Origin: Novosphingobium sp. HII-3
GTDB taxonomy: Bacteria; Pseudomonadota; Alphaproteobacteria; Sphingomonadales; Sphingomonadaceae
DNA: 33,377 bases
Assembly: GCF_002916655.1 (NCBI RefSeq)
Contig: NZ_PPSM01000029.1
Span: 1 to 33,377, forward strand
Direction: 5' to 3'
The notes under the pieces were generated by a model, which saw only the letters and a program-made list of their open reading frames with translations, was not told where the DNA came from and did not search any database. A program made the position numbers and the translations under genes. This document shows positions 14,210-22,291 of the stretch, piece by piece (position 1 is the first letter of the stretch; every line of letters begins with the position of its first letter).

Positions 14210-14814
14210 TTGGCAAGCTCGGCCTCGACCGCCTCGGGCTTCTGGTCGATGGGCAGCATGGCGACGGGATTGCCGTCAGGATCCATCAGGTACGCGATGC
14301 GGCTGTGATCCATCAGGTAGCCGCCGGCCGTTTCCTCCCCCTTGCGGTAGTAGGCGGCGAACGCCTTGGCCGCCTTGTCGACCTGCTCCTGAGTGCCGGT
14401 GAGCCCCAGAAGGCGAGGGCCGAAAGCGGCCGTCCACGCCCCCACCACCTCGGGCGTGTCGCGGGCGGGATCGATGGTGATGAAGATCGGCTGCACCGTC
14501 TCGGCCTGCCCCGGATGGCTCTTCTCGAAGCGGCCGAAGCCCCGCATGAGGGACTGCACGTCCATGGGACAGGCGTCAGGGCAGAAGGTGTAACCGAAAT
14601 AGACGATGCGCCAGCGGCCCTTGAACTGGTCCCAGGTGACCGGCTTTCCATCCTTGTCGACAAGCGAGAACGGCCCCCCGATGGCAGCCCCCTCCAAAGG
14701 CGGGCTCTCGGCGGTCGGCTGTTGCTGGCAGGCACTCAGGGACAGGCTCGCGACAAGCGCAAGCGCCAGCGGGGCGATGCAACGTAGACGGTAGGTCATG
14801 GCGTGCGCGTTCAT
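14197..14814 (-). CDS. SCO1/SenC-family lipoprotein
   Basis: A 205-aa thioredoxin-fold protein that delivers copper to the CuA site of cytochrome oxidase or acts as a periplasmic thiol reductant. The lipobox LSAC places the lipidated cysteine at 29, so it is tethered to the membrane facing the periplasm. The copper ligands are intact: C78 and C82 in FCPDAC and H170 in MDHSR. Other markers are [17 protein letters not shown] and [15 protein letters not shown]. An ATG five codons in (14799) is an equally good start. It is the first gene of the SCO-YcgN-YgjP block and diverges from the ankyrin gene across 76 bp. Cytochrome oxidase genes are not in view. Confidence 0.92.
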   Translation of the reverse strand: MNAHAMTYRLRCIAPLALALVASLSLSACQQQPTAESPPLEGAAIGGPFSLVDKDGKPVTWDQFKGRWRIVYFGYTFCPDACPMDVQSLMRGFGRFEKSHPGQAETVQPIFITIDPARDTPEVVGAWTAAFGPRLLGLTGTQEQVDKAAKAFAAYYRKGEETAGGYLMDHSRIAYLMDPDGNPVAMLPIDQKPEAVEAELAKWVK

Positions 14815-14890
14815 GACCTGCTAGACGATTCCATGCAAGGCGCGGATGGCGGCCCCGCGCGAAAGAGCTGTAATTGGAAGGACGTGCAAG

Positions 14891-15550
14891 GTGTTCAAGA
14901 TCTCGTTCCGGCGTTTTCCGGTGTCCGGCCTCGCGGCTATCGTGCGGCAGGTCCTGAAAATCGCCGTTCCGGCTGTTGCAGTGGGCCTGCTGTTCGCCGC
15001 TCCGGCCCGCGCCGATTTCTCGGACGGGTACAAGTTCCTTGAAGCCGTGAAGAAGAAGGAAGGCGAAAAGGTCGAGGAGGCGCTGATGAAGTCGGCGCAG
15101 ATCGTCAACGCCAAGGACGTCACCACAGGCGAAGGCGCCCTGCACATTGTCACCGCCCGCCGTGACCTGACCTGGCTGAACTTCCTGATTGCCAAGGGCG
15201 CCAACGTGAATGTCGCCGACGACCGTGGGCGCACACCGCTTGAACTGGCCGTCAACCTCGGCTGGCGGGAAGGCGCGCAACTCCTGCTCGACCGGAAGGC
15301 CATGCCTGACACCTCGAATGACGCCGGGGAGACCCCCCTCATCTTCGCCGTTCACCGCAAGGACCTGCAGTTGACCAAGGCCCTGCTGGAAGCGGGCGCC
15401 AACCCCGATCGTTCCGACAACTCCGGACGCAGCGCTCGTGACTACGCCCGGCTGGAAGGCGGCGGCGCCAGCCTCATCTCCGTGATCAACACTTACGCGA
15501 AGAAGACGGGATCGAAGAACGCAAAGCCCATTTACGGCCCCACGATCTGA
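14891..15550 (+). CDS. Secreted ankyrin-repeat protein, 219 aa
   Basis: I chose the GTG at 14891 because GGAAGGA (14876-14882) lies 8 bp before it; an upstream in-frame ATG at 14846 would place that site inside the gene. The product has a signal peptide (about 10-41, ending LLFAAPARA) and then four or so ankyrin repeats (about 70-195) with characteristic GEGALHIVTARRD, LIAKGANVNVADDRGRTPLELA, LLLDRKAMPDTSNDAGETPL and LLEAGANPDRSDNSGRSARDYA. It is probably periplasmic and binds proteins; the partner is unknown. The COQ9 gene follows after 11 bp. Confidence 0.85.
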   Translation: MFKISFRRFPVSGLAAIVRQVLKIAVPAVAVGLLFAAPARADFSDGYKFLEAVKKKEGEKVEEALMKSAQIVNAKDVTTGEGALHIVTARRDLTWLNFLIAKGANVNVADDRGRTPLELAVNLGWREGAQLLLDRKAMPDTSNDAGETPLIFAVHRKDLQLTKALLEAGANPDRSDNSGRSARDYARLEGGGASLISVINTYAKKTGSKNAKPIYGPTI

Positions 15551-15561
15551 GGATTGCGACG

Positions 15562-16218
15562 ATGACCCAAGAGGCACAATCGCTCGACGCGCTACGCCTG
15601 CAGCTCGCTCCCCTTGTTGCCGACGCGGCCGTATTCGACGGCTGGAGCGGGGAAGCGGTGAAAGCTGCTGCGGAGGCGGCGGGCGTCGACCCTGCCCTGG
15701 CTACCTATGCCTTTCGCGACGGTGCGATGGCCATGATCTCGGCCTGGATCGACCACGTGGACATGACGATGGCGGCATCGGTCGCAGGGGGCGCGTTGTC
15801 GAACCTGCCGATCCGCGAGCGGATCCGCCGCCTCGTCTGGGCGCGCCTCGAAGCGGTGGCCGGGCGGGAGGAGGCGCTGCTGCGTGCCCTCGCAATCATG
15901 GCCATGCCTCAGAACATTGCGGCGTCGACGCGGCTGGGATGGCGAAGTGCGGATGCCATGTGGCGCCTGGCGGGCGACAGGGCGACCGACTACAACCACT
16001 ACACGAAGCGGGCCATTCTCGCCGGTATCTACGCCGCGACGCTGCACAGCTTCGCCCGGGACTCCTCGGAAGACAAGGCCGAAACCCGAGCCTTCCTCGA
16101 TCGCCGCATAGAAGGGATCATGCGCTTCGAGAAAGCGAAGGCCCAGTTCCTGCGCAAGCCGGAAGACCGCTTTAGCGTCACGCGGCTGCTTGGACGGATG
16201 CGCTACCCCGCCCGCTGA
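15562..16218 (+). CDS. COQ9-family protein
   Basis: A 218-aa homologue of COQ9, a lipid-binding partner of the ubiquinone hydroxylase COQ7 in mitochondria. It has a TetR-like helical fold. Family markers seen are the early GWSGEAVKAAAEAAGVDP, the YAFRDGAMAMISAW block, and the C-terminal ADAMWRLAGDRATDYNHYTKRAILAGIYAATL, which is the most conserved part. GAGGA precedes the ATG by about 7 bp. It probably shares a transcript with the ankyrin gene, but a functional link is not clear. It supports an alphaproteobacterial origin because bacterial COQ9 is mainly found there. Confidence 0.92.
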   Translation: MTQEAQSLDALRLQLAPLVADAAVFDGWSGEAVKAAAEAAGVDPALATYAFRDGAMAMISAWIDHVDMTMAASVAGGALSNLPIRERIRRLVWARLEAVAGREEALLRALAIMAMPQNIAASTRLGWRSADAMWRLAGDRATDYNHYTKRAILAGIYAATLHSFARDSSEDKAETRAFLDRRIEGIMRFEKAKAQFLRKPEDRFSVTRLLGRMRYPAR

Positions 16219-16250
16219 GGCGGCGCGGGCGGAAAGGTGACGAAACTCCT

Positions 16251-16269
16251 ATTGCGATCAAGTTGCAAT
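16251..16269. promoter_or_regulatory. Putative Fur-type operator before feoA
   Basis: ATTGCGATCAAGTTGCAAT is an imperfect dyad with ATTGC/GCAAT arms, 28 bp before the feoA ATG. It has the same TTGC-N9-GCAA frame as the site upstream of the TonB receptor (22227-22243). An iron-uptake operon is the expected Fur target. Confidence 0.5.
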
Positions 16270-16297
16270 TAACCCTGTTATCTGGCACCGGGCCAGC

Positions 16298-16537
16298 ATG
16301 ACTCTCGATATGCTTCCCATTGGTCAGCCAGCCCGGATCATCTCCGTCGACTGGCCCGCGCTCGTTCAGGAAGAAGCACGGCGCCTCCGAGCTTTGGGCC
16401 TGGAGGAAGGCGCAAGGATTTCGGTGTCTCATCGCGGCATTCTGGGCGGGCGCGATCCCATTGCGCTGGCAATCGGCCGCATGACAGTAGCCGTCCGTAG
16501 GGTGCATGCGGCAGCAATCAGGGTTGAACAGCTATGA
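16298..16537 (+). CDS. feoA: FeoA-family iron-transport accessory protein
   Basis: A 79-aa SH3-like protein that assists ferrous iron import by FeoB. Family features are the opening LPIGQPARIISVD, the central RRLRALGLEEGARISVSHRG with the conserved 'LGL..G..I' motif, and PIALAIGRMTVAVRR near the end. Its stop overlaps the feoB start by 4 bp (ATGA, 16534-16537), so the two are coupled. A putative Fur site lies just upstream. Confidence 0.92.
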   Translation: MTLDMLPIGQPARIISVDWPALVQEEARRLRALGLEEGARISVSHRGILGGRDPIALAIGRMTVAVRRVHAAAIRVEQL

Positions 16538-18378
16538 GCCGGCAACGCAAGGTCGCCCTCGTCGGCAATCCTAACGCGGGCAAGAGCGCCCTGTTCAACG
16601 CACTTACGGGTGCCCGCCAGAAGATCGCCAATTACCCGGGCGTGACCGTGGAACGCAAGTCGGGCCGCTTCGTCCTGCCGACAGGCGAACCGGTGGAGCT
16701 CACCGACCTTCCCGGCGCTTACGGGCTGGACCCCACCAGCCCCGACGAGGAAGTGACGGCGAAAGTCATCGCCGGCAAATTCACCGGCGAGCCGGCACCG
16801 GACATACTCGTCATCGTGCTCGACGCGTCCAACCTTGAGCAGCATCTCGTCTTCGCTCAGGAACTGCTTGCGCTTGGAAAGCCGACCGTGATTGCCCTCA
16901 ACATGGTCGATCTGGCGGAGCGTGACGGCCTTGTTCTCGACGCGGCTGTGCTGGCGCAGGAACTGGGCGTGCCGGTCATCTCAACGGTCGCCGTGCGCCG
17001 AAGAGGCCTCGACGAACTTGGCGAGGCCATCGCCTCCGCAGCCCAGCGGCAGCCCGGCCCTGCGCTGACGCAGCTCGGCCCCATCGAACGCCGTGTCGCC
17101 GCGCATGCCATGGCGGATGCCGCCATTCTCTCGGAAACGAGCCGCCATCGCCTTCACACGAAGCTCGACCGGTTCCTCCTGCACCCCTGGATCGGGCCGC
17201 TGGTCCTGCTCGCGATTCTCTTTGTGGTGTTTCAGGCCGTCTTCGCGTGGGCGACGCCGTTCGCCGATGGCCTTGAAGCGATTGTCGGCGCCCTTCACGA
17301 TGGGGTGCAGGCGGCGCTACCCGAAAGCCTCCTGCGCGACCTCGTCACCGAGGGCGTGATCGCCGGCGTCGGATCGGTTCTCGTCTTCCTGCCTCAGATC
17401 GTCATCCTGTTCGCGTTCATTCTCGCTATGGAGGCGTCGGGCTACATGGCGCGCGCGGCCTTCCTGATGGACCGCATGATGGCCAGCGTCGGGCTTTCCG
17501 GCCGAAGCTTCATTCCGCTCCTGTCGAGCTTTGCCTGCGCGATCCCGGGCATCATGGCGACGCGGTCGATCACCGATCCCCGCGACCGCCTGACCACCAT
17601 CCTCATCGCTCCGCTGATGACCTGCTCGGCGCGCCTGCCCGTCTACACCGTGATCATCGCGGCCTTCATACCCAACAGCTCTGTAGGCGGCATGATCGGC
17701 CTTCAGGGGCTCGTGCTGTTCGGCCTCTATGTGGCCGGTGTTCTGGGCGCGATGATTGTAGGACTGGTGCTGCGCCGCTCCTTGACCAAGGGCGCGGCCT
17801 CAGGCTTCATCATGGAGCTTCCCAAGTACCAGCTTCCCCGCCTCAAGGATCTGGCCATAGGCCTCTGGCAACGCGCCTGGATCTTCCTGCGGCGCGCAGG
17901 AACGATCATCTTCATGGTCACCGTCGTGCTGTGGGTCATGCTCAACTTCCCGAAGGCCGCCGAGGGCGAGAGCCAGGTCGATGCGTCAATCGCGGGCAAG
18001 GTGGCGAACGGCCTTGCCGTCGTCGTCGCGCCCATCGGCTTCAACCGCGACATGGCCCTGGCGCTTGTGCCCGCCATGGCCGCGCGCGAGGTCGCCGTCT
18101 CCTCCCTCGCGACCACCTATGCCGTGGACGCCGGCGATGACGAGGAGGAGCAGGCGCTGGAATTGGGCGACCAGTTGAAGCAGCGCTGGACGCTGCCGAT
18201 GGCTCTGGCATTCCTCGCCTGGTTCGTATTCGCTCCGCAGTGCCTGTCCACGATCGCCGTCACGCGGCGCGAGACCAACGGATGGAAGTGGCCGATCTTC
18301 ATGCTCGCCTATCTTTTCGCCCTCGCGTACATTGCCGCTGGCGCAACCTACTGGGTAGCCGTCGCCGCAGGGCTTTAA
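16534..18378 (+). CDS. feoB: Ferrous iron transporter FeoB
   Basis: A 614-aa inner-membrane Fe(II) transporter with a cytoplasmic GTPase. The G domain shows G1 GNPNAGKS (11-18), G3 DLPG (58-61) and G4 NMVD (123-126), with IANYPGVTVERKSG as the G2 region. The membrane part starts about residue 220 (PLVLLAILFVVFQAVFAW) and has the Gate-like blocks EASGYMARAAFLMDR, SFACAIPGIMATRSI and LTTILIAPLMTCSARLPVY, with the conserved cysteines in FACAIPG and MTCSARLP. It is somewhat short for the family, which is typical of alphaproteobacterial FeoB lacking a C-terminal FeoC-like tail. No feoC gene follows. Confidence 0.95.
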   Translation: MSRQRKVALVGNPNAGKSALFNALTGARQKIANYPGVTVERKSGRFVLPTGEPVELTDLPGAYGLDPTSPDEEVTAKVIAGKFTGEPAPDILVIVLDASNLEQHLVFAQELLALGKPTVIALNMVDLAERDGLVLDAAVLAQELGVPVISTVAVRRRGLDELGEAIASAAQRQPGPALTQLGPIERRVAAHAMADAAILSETSRHRLHTKLDRFLLHPWIGPLVLLAILFVVFQAVFAWATPFADGLEAIVGALHDGVQAALPESLLRDLVTEGVIAGVGSVLVFLPQIVILFAFILAMEASGYMARAAFLMDRMMASVGLSGRSFIPLLSSFACAIPGIMATRSITDPRDRLTTILIAPLMTCSARLPVYTVIIAAFIPNSSVGGMIGLQGLVLFGLYVAGVLGAMIVGLVLRRSLTKGAASGFIMELPKYQLPRLKDLAIGLWQRAWIFLRRAGTIIFMVTVVLWVMLNFPKAAEGESQVDASIAGKVANGLAVVVAPIGFNRDMALALVPAMAAREVAVSSLATTYAVDAGDDEEEQALELGDQLKQRWTLPMALAFLAWFVFAPQCLSTIAVTRRETNGWKWPIFMLAYLFALAYIAAGATYWVAVAAGL

Positions 18379-18468
18379 GCTCTTGGGGAAATCCGGGGGG
18401 ATGTGCTGGCCCTCCGCCATCGGCTTGCGCTACTTCCATCGCCAAATCTGAAACGAAAGCGATTCCCA

Positions 18469-19038
18469 ATGGCAGGCAGCGTCAACAAGGTCATTCTCGT
18501 CGGCAATCTGGGAGCCGATCCTGAGGTCAAGTCGTTCCAGAACGGCGGCCGGATCGCCAACCTGCGCATTGCCACCTCCGAAAGCTGGAAGGATCGTGCC
18601 ACCGGCGAACGCAAGGAACGGACGGAGTGGCACTCGGTGGTGCTTCAGTCGGACGGCCTCGTCGGCGTGGCCGAGCGGTTTCTGCGCAAGGGGTCGAAAG
18701 TGTACATCGAAGGCCAACTGCGCACCCGCAAGTGGCAGGACCAGAACGGCAATGACCGCTACACGACCGAAATCTCGGTGGGTGGTGTCGGTGGTGTGCT
18801 GACGATGCTCGACGGCGCCCCCGGCGGCGGTGGCGCAGGCGGCGGCCAGCGCGGTGGCGGCTGGAACGAGGGCGGCTCTTCGGGGGGCTTCGGCGGTGGT
18901 CAGCGCTCGGGCGGCGGATCGCGCGGGGGTGACGACTGGGGCGGCTCCGGCAGCAGCAGCGGTGGCAGCGAGTGGGGCCGGACCGGCGGCTCCTCGGGCG
19001 GTTTCGGCGACGACCTGGACGACGACATCCCGTTCTGA
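18469..19038 (+). CDS. ssb: Single-stranded DNA-binding protein
   Basis: A 189-aa SSB. The OB-fold covers about 1-112 ([68 protein letters not shown]). A long Gly/Ser-rich flexible linker follows (about 118-180) with GGGG and GSSSGG repeats. The C-terminal acidic tip is DLDDDIPF, which recruits replication and repair partners. I start at the ATG of MAGSVNK at 18469 because the conserved fold begins there; the longer open frame adds 22 unconserved residues. A strong terminator follows 33 bp after the stop. Confidence 0.95.
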   Translation: MAGSVNKVILVGNLGADPEVKSFQNGGRIANLRIATSESWKDRATGERKERTEWHSVVLQSDGLVGVAERFLRKGSKVYIEGQLRTRKWQDQNGNDRYTTEISVGGVGGVLTMLDGAPGGGGAGGGQRGGGWNEGGSSGGFGGGQRSGGGSRGGDDWGGSGSSSGGSEWGRTGGSSGGFGDDLDDDIPF

Positions 19039-19071
19039 GCCCAGCCCTGGGCAAAAACGGTACGATGCACG

Positions 19072-19100
19072 AAAGGCGCCGAGCGATCGGCGCCTTTTTT
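19072..19100 (+). terminator. Intrinsic terminator of ssb
   Basis: AAAGGCGCCGA (19072-19082) pairs with TCGGCGCCTTT (19087-19097) across a 4-nt loop, and the T-run continues to 19100. This is a textbook rho-independent terminator. Confidence 0.9.
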
Positions 19101-19244
19101 CGTGTCCGCCTCAAGGGACAATCGATCAGCGCCACAGCTGATGGCTGGAGGGTGGTTACTACTTTTTGACACTTCGCCGACAGTATGCAGGCTCTGGCTC
19201 CTCATGCCAGCCTTTCTGGTCTGTCAGCTTCTTGAGTCCGCTGC

Positions 19245-22022
19245 ATGAATCTTGAAGAAAAAGAGCCATATTCCGACACGTCTGCTTTCGTGCGCTTCAA
19301 TCCTTTCCTGAAAATTGCCCGCAGTTCAGACGCGATCCTTCTGGCTCAGTTCGAGAATCTGCGCACGCAGATCCCACTCATGTACGTACTGATGGTGATC
19401 AATGTGGGGTTCCTGGGCCTTGCCACCTATGGCGACGTTCCCGACACTCACAGCGTCGGGGGGGCCTCTGCGCTCTGCCTTCTCATCGTAATTCGTGCGG
19501 TGATCTGGCGATCTCGTTCAAAGTTCGTGAACGACATCGCGAAGATCAAACGGTATCTCTATGGCACACTGGCGGCATCTGTGTTGCTCAGCGCTGCCTT
19601 CGGCGGCTGGGGGTACCTGCTTTTCAGCGAAGCGGACCCGGCTCGCAGCACGGCCATCGCGCTGTTCGTCTTCGTCGGAGCGATCAGCTGCTGCTATTGC
19701 CTTCAGGCCCTGCCCTTCGCCGGATGGTGCGTTCTTATTTTCGGCGCAAGTCCCGTCACTCTGCGACTTTTGCTCTCCCCGGATTGGTACTCGGTCGAAG
19801 CCGGGTTGACGTTCCTGGTGGCCGCCGGTGTCATTCTGCGGTCTTTGTTCACCAGCAACAAGGCCTTCGAGGATCTCCTCTATTCGCGGATGGAGATGAG
19901 CGGTCTCGTCACGGCTCTGGAGCAGAGTCAGGAACACTATCGCTGCTCCGTGGAACTGGATCCCCAGATCCCCTGGATCAGCGACCCCGAGGGTTCAGTG
20001 ACGGAGCTGAGCCCGCGTTGGGAGGATACGACGGGGCTCAGCCGCGACAGCAGTCTGGGCTGGGGATGGGCGAAGGCTGCACACCCCGACGACCTTCCCC
20101 GTGTTCTGGCGATGTGGACTCTTGCTCTGGAGACGGACGGCCACGAGGCGGACATCCGTTACCGTCTGCGCCTGCACGATGGCAGCTTTCGCTGGTTCCG
20201 CGCACGCGCGTACCCCCGGCGGAACGCAAACGGCAACATTCTCGCATGGTACGGGAATCTTGAAGACATCCACGATCAGGTCATGGCGGAACAGGCGCTG
20301 CAGGAGAGCGAGGAACGCTATCGTCTCGCCTCCCTGGCTTCCAACGATATCATCTGGGACTTCTCGTCAGACCACAACCGTATCCAGTGGAGCAGCGCCG
20401 CAGCCACGATACTCGGCTATCCTGAGACGATGGAGGGCACAACGCGCGACTGGTGGATGGGGCGCATCCACCCGGCGGACCGGCCGGAGGTCTCACAGCG
20501 CTTCAAGGACGTCATTGCCCGCGGTCAGACGCAATGGGTGCAGGAATTCCGCGCCCGTACGGCCACGGGTGACTACCTGAACATGGTGTCGCACGGGTAC
20601 ATACTGCGAGATGAAAATGGCACGCCCAAACGCATCATCGGTTCGCTCCAGGACGTCACCAGACAAAGGGAGTACGAGGCAAGGTTGCAGTGGGCCGCAC
20701 ACCATGATGCGCTCACCGGGCTGCCGAACCGCACGCTGTTCAACGAGCATCTGGAAGCAGTTTTCCGAGAAGGCCGTTCGACCGGCAGCTGCACCCTGTT
20801 GATGGTCCTCGATGTCGACCGCTTCAAGGCCGTCAACGATGATCTTGGCCATGATGCCGGTGATGCGCTGCTCCAGGAAGTGGCCGCCCGGCTTCGGAGC
20901 GCCGTCCCTGCAAGTGCCAGCGTTGCGCGCCTTGGCGGCGACGAGTTCGCCGTCATCTGGCGCGATCTGGACGTGGAAAAGCTCGCGGCGGACACGGCAG
21001 CCGCCCTCCTCGCCAGCATTTCCGGCGCAGCCGAATTCGACGGTCACCAGATCGACGTGATCCTCAGCGCCGGCGTGGCTGTTGCCTTCTCGGATGGACA
21101 GAACGCGGAGGAACTTCACAAGTGCGCCGATCTTGCGTTGTATGCGGCCAAGCGCGATGGCGCCGGGCAGGCCTGCCGCTTCCGTGACGAACTCCGACAG
21201 TTGGCTGCGCGTGAAACCGGGATGCTGTGGGATGCACGAACGGCTCTGCAGTCGAACCGTATCGTGCCTTTCTACCAGCCGAAGGTGTGCTTGCGGACGG
21301 GGGAGTGCGTCGGTTTCGAGGCGCTCCTTCGCTGGCACCACCAAGAAGGCCTGCGGCTGCCGTCCGAGATCAACGCAGCGCTGGAGGATTACGGTCTCTC
21401 GGTGCAGCTTACCAATCGGATGCTTGACTGTGTAATCAGCGACCTAGCATTCTGGCTGGACAGCGGAGTCGATGTCCGCCGGATAGCCATCAACGGCGCG
21501 GCGGGAGATTTCCGGCGGGGTGATTTCGCCGACCGCATCCTGCAACGTCTGGAGTCGGCCGGCCTGCCCGCAACGGTCCTGCAGCTGGAGGTGACGGAAT
21601 CGGTGCTGGTGAGCCAGCATGTGAAGAACGTCGACAACACCCTGCGAACGCTCGCGCGGGCGGGTGTGACCATCGCGCTGGATGATTTCGGAACCGGCTA
21701 CGCTTCGCTCACTCACCTTAAGCAGTTCCCCGTCCACACCCTCAAGATAGATCGCTCGTTCATCCGGCGACTGGACGCGGAGCGATCTGAGGACGATGTG
21801 ATCGTCTCCGCCGTGCTGGACCTGGCCCGCAACCTGGGCATCAGCACGGTTGCGGAAGGCATAGAGACCCCGGCTCAGGCCGCTTACCTCGCCAGGAAAG
21901 GCTGCGATGTGGGCCAGGGTTACCTGTTCGGTCGCCCGATGCCTGCGGCACGGGTCGGGGAGCTGATCGAGGTCTGGAACGCTGCCGCTGCCCGGTCGCT
22001 GATCGGATCAGCGGCAGCCTGA
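19245..22022 (+). CDS. Membrane PAS-PAS-GGDEF-EAL cyclic-di-GMP enzyme
   Basis: A 925-aa protein with an N-terminal membrane sensor of about five TM segments (45-205; for example MYVLMVINVGFLGLA and TAIALFVFVGAISCCYC). Two PAS domains with PAC parts follow (about 232-345 and 354-475). The diguanylate cyclase domain (about 485-645) has an intact GGDEF at 564-568 and DVDRFKAVNDDLGHDAGD. No RxxD inhibitory site lies upstream: the position reads PASA. The EAL domain (about 668-910) keeps EALLRW (692-697), DDFGTG (813-818), KIDRSFI and AEGIET, with N750 (AIN) at a metal-ligand position, so both catalytic halves may be active. It stands alone after the ssb terminator. Confidence 0.93.
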   Translation: MNLEEKEPYSDTSAFVRFNPFLKIARSSDAILLAQFENLRTQIPLMYVLMVINVGFLGLATYGDVPDTHSVGGASALCLLIVIRAVIWRSRSKFVNDIAKIKRYLYGTLAASVLLSAAFGGWGYLLFSEADPARSTAIALFVFVGAISCCYCLQALPFAGWCVLIFGASPVTLRLLLSPDWYSVEAGLTFLVAAGVILRSLFTSNKAFEDLLYSRMEMSGLVTALEQSQEHYRCSVELDPQIPWISDPEGSVTELSPRWEDTTGLSRDSSLGWGWAKAAHPDDLPRVLAMWTLALETDGHEADIRYRLRLHDGSFRWFRARAYPRRNANGNILAWYGNLEDIHDQVMAEQALQESEERYRLASLASNDIIWDFSSDHNRIQWSSAAATILGYPETMEGTTRDWWMGRIHPADRPEVSQRFKDVIARGQTQWVQEFRARTATGDYLNMVSHGYILRDENGTPKRIIGSLQDVTRQREYEARLQWAAHHDALTGLPNRTLFNEHLEAVFREGRSTGSCTLLMVLDVDRFKAVNDDLGHDAGDALLQEVAARLRSAVPASASVARLGGDEFAVIWRDLDVEKLAADTAAALLASISGAAEFDGHQIDVILSAGVAVAFSDGQNAEELHKCADLALYAAKRDGAGQACRFRDELRQLAARETGMLWDARTALQSNRIVPFYQPKVCLRTGECVGFEALLRWHHQEGLRLPSEINAALEDYGLSVQLTNRMLDCVISDLAFWLDSGVDVRRIAINGAAGDFRRGDFADRILQRLESAGLPATVLQLEVTESVLVSQHVKNVDNTLRTLARAGVTIALDDFGTGYASLTHLKQFPVHTLKIDRSFIRRLDAERSEDDVIVSAVLDLARNLGISTVAEGIETPAQAAYLARKGCDVGQGYLFGRPMPAARVGELIEVWNAAAARSLIGSAAA

Positions 22023-22226
22023 GGTTCCGCAGGGCTGACACCGACGCGCGGTCGCCGTTGCTCTCAGGTCGTCGCGATCATGCCGCTTGCACGCTGCGCG
22101 CCGTAACCCGTTTCAGCTTTCGATGCTGATGGAAGAGCGGGAGAGCCAGATGAAAGATACTTGGCCGTCCGGGTGGATCAGAGCGTTGCCCGAACAGCAC
22201 AGTGGCTCATGATCGCACACAGCATG

Positions 22227-22243
22227 TTGCCAATAATTCGCAA
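22227..22243. promoter_or_regulatory. Putative Fur-type operator before the TonB receptor
   Basis: TTGCCAATAATTCGCAA is a 17-bp dyad (TTGC-N-AAT-A-ATT-N-GCAA) with one mismatched pair, 48 bp before the receptor ATG. It matches the TTGC-N9-GCAA frame at the feoA promoter. Iron-repressed siderophore receptors are standard Fur targets. Confidence 0.6.
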
Positions 22244-22291
22244 TAGCGCTAGCGGCGCTCATATTGAGATCTCGTCGCAAAAGGGGTGTTT

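Noticed and set aside
13439..14308. 289-codon plus-strand frame opposite the YgjP-like and YcgN-like genes
   Set aside because: The minus-strand genes carry diagnostic zinc and cysteine motifs; this frame has none.
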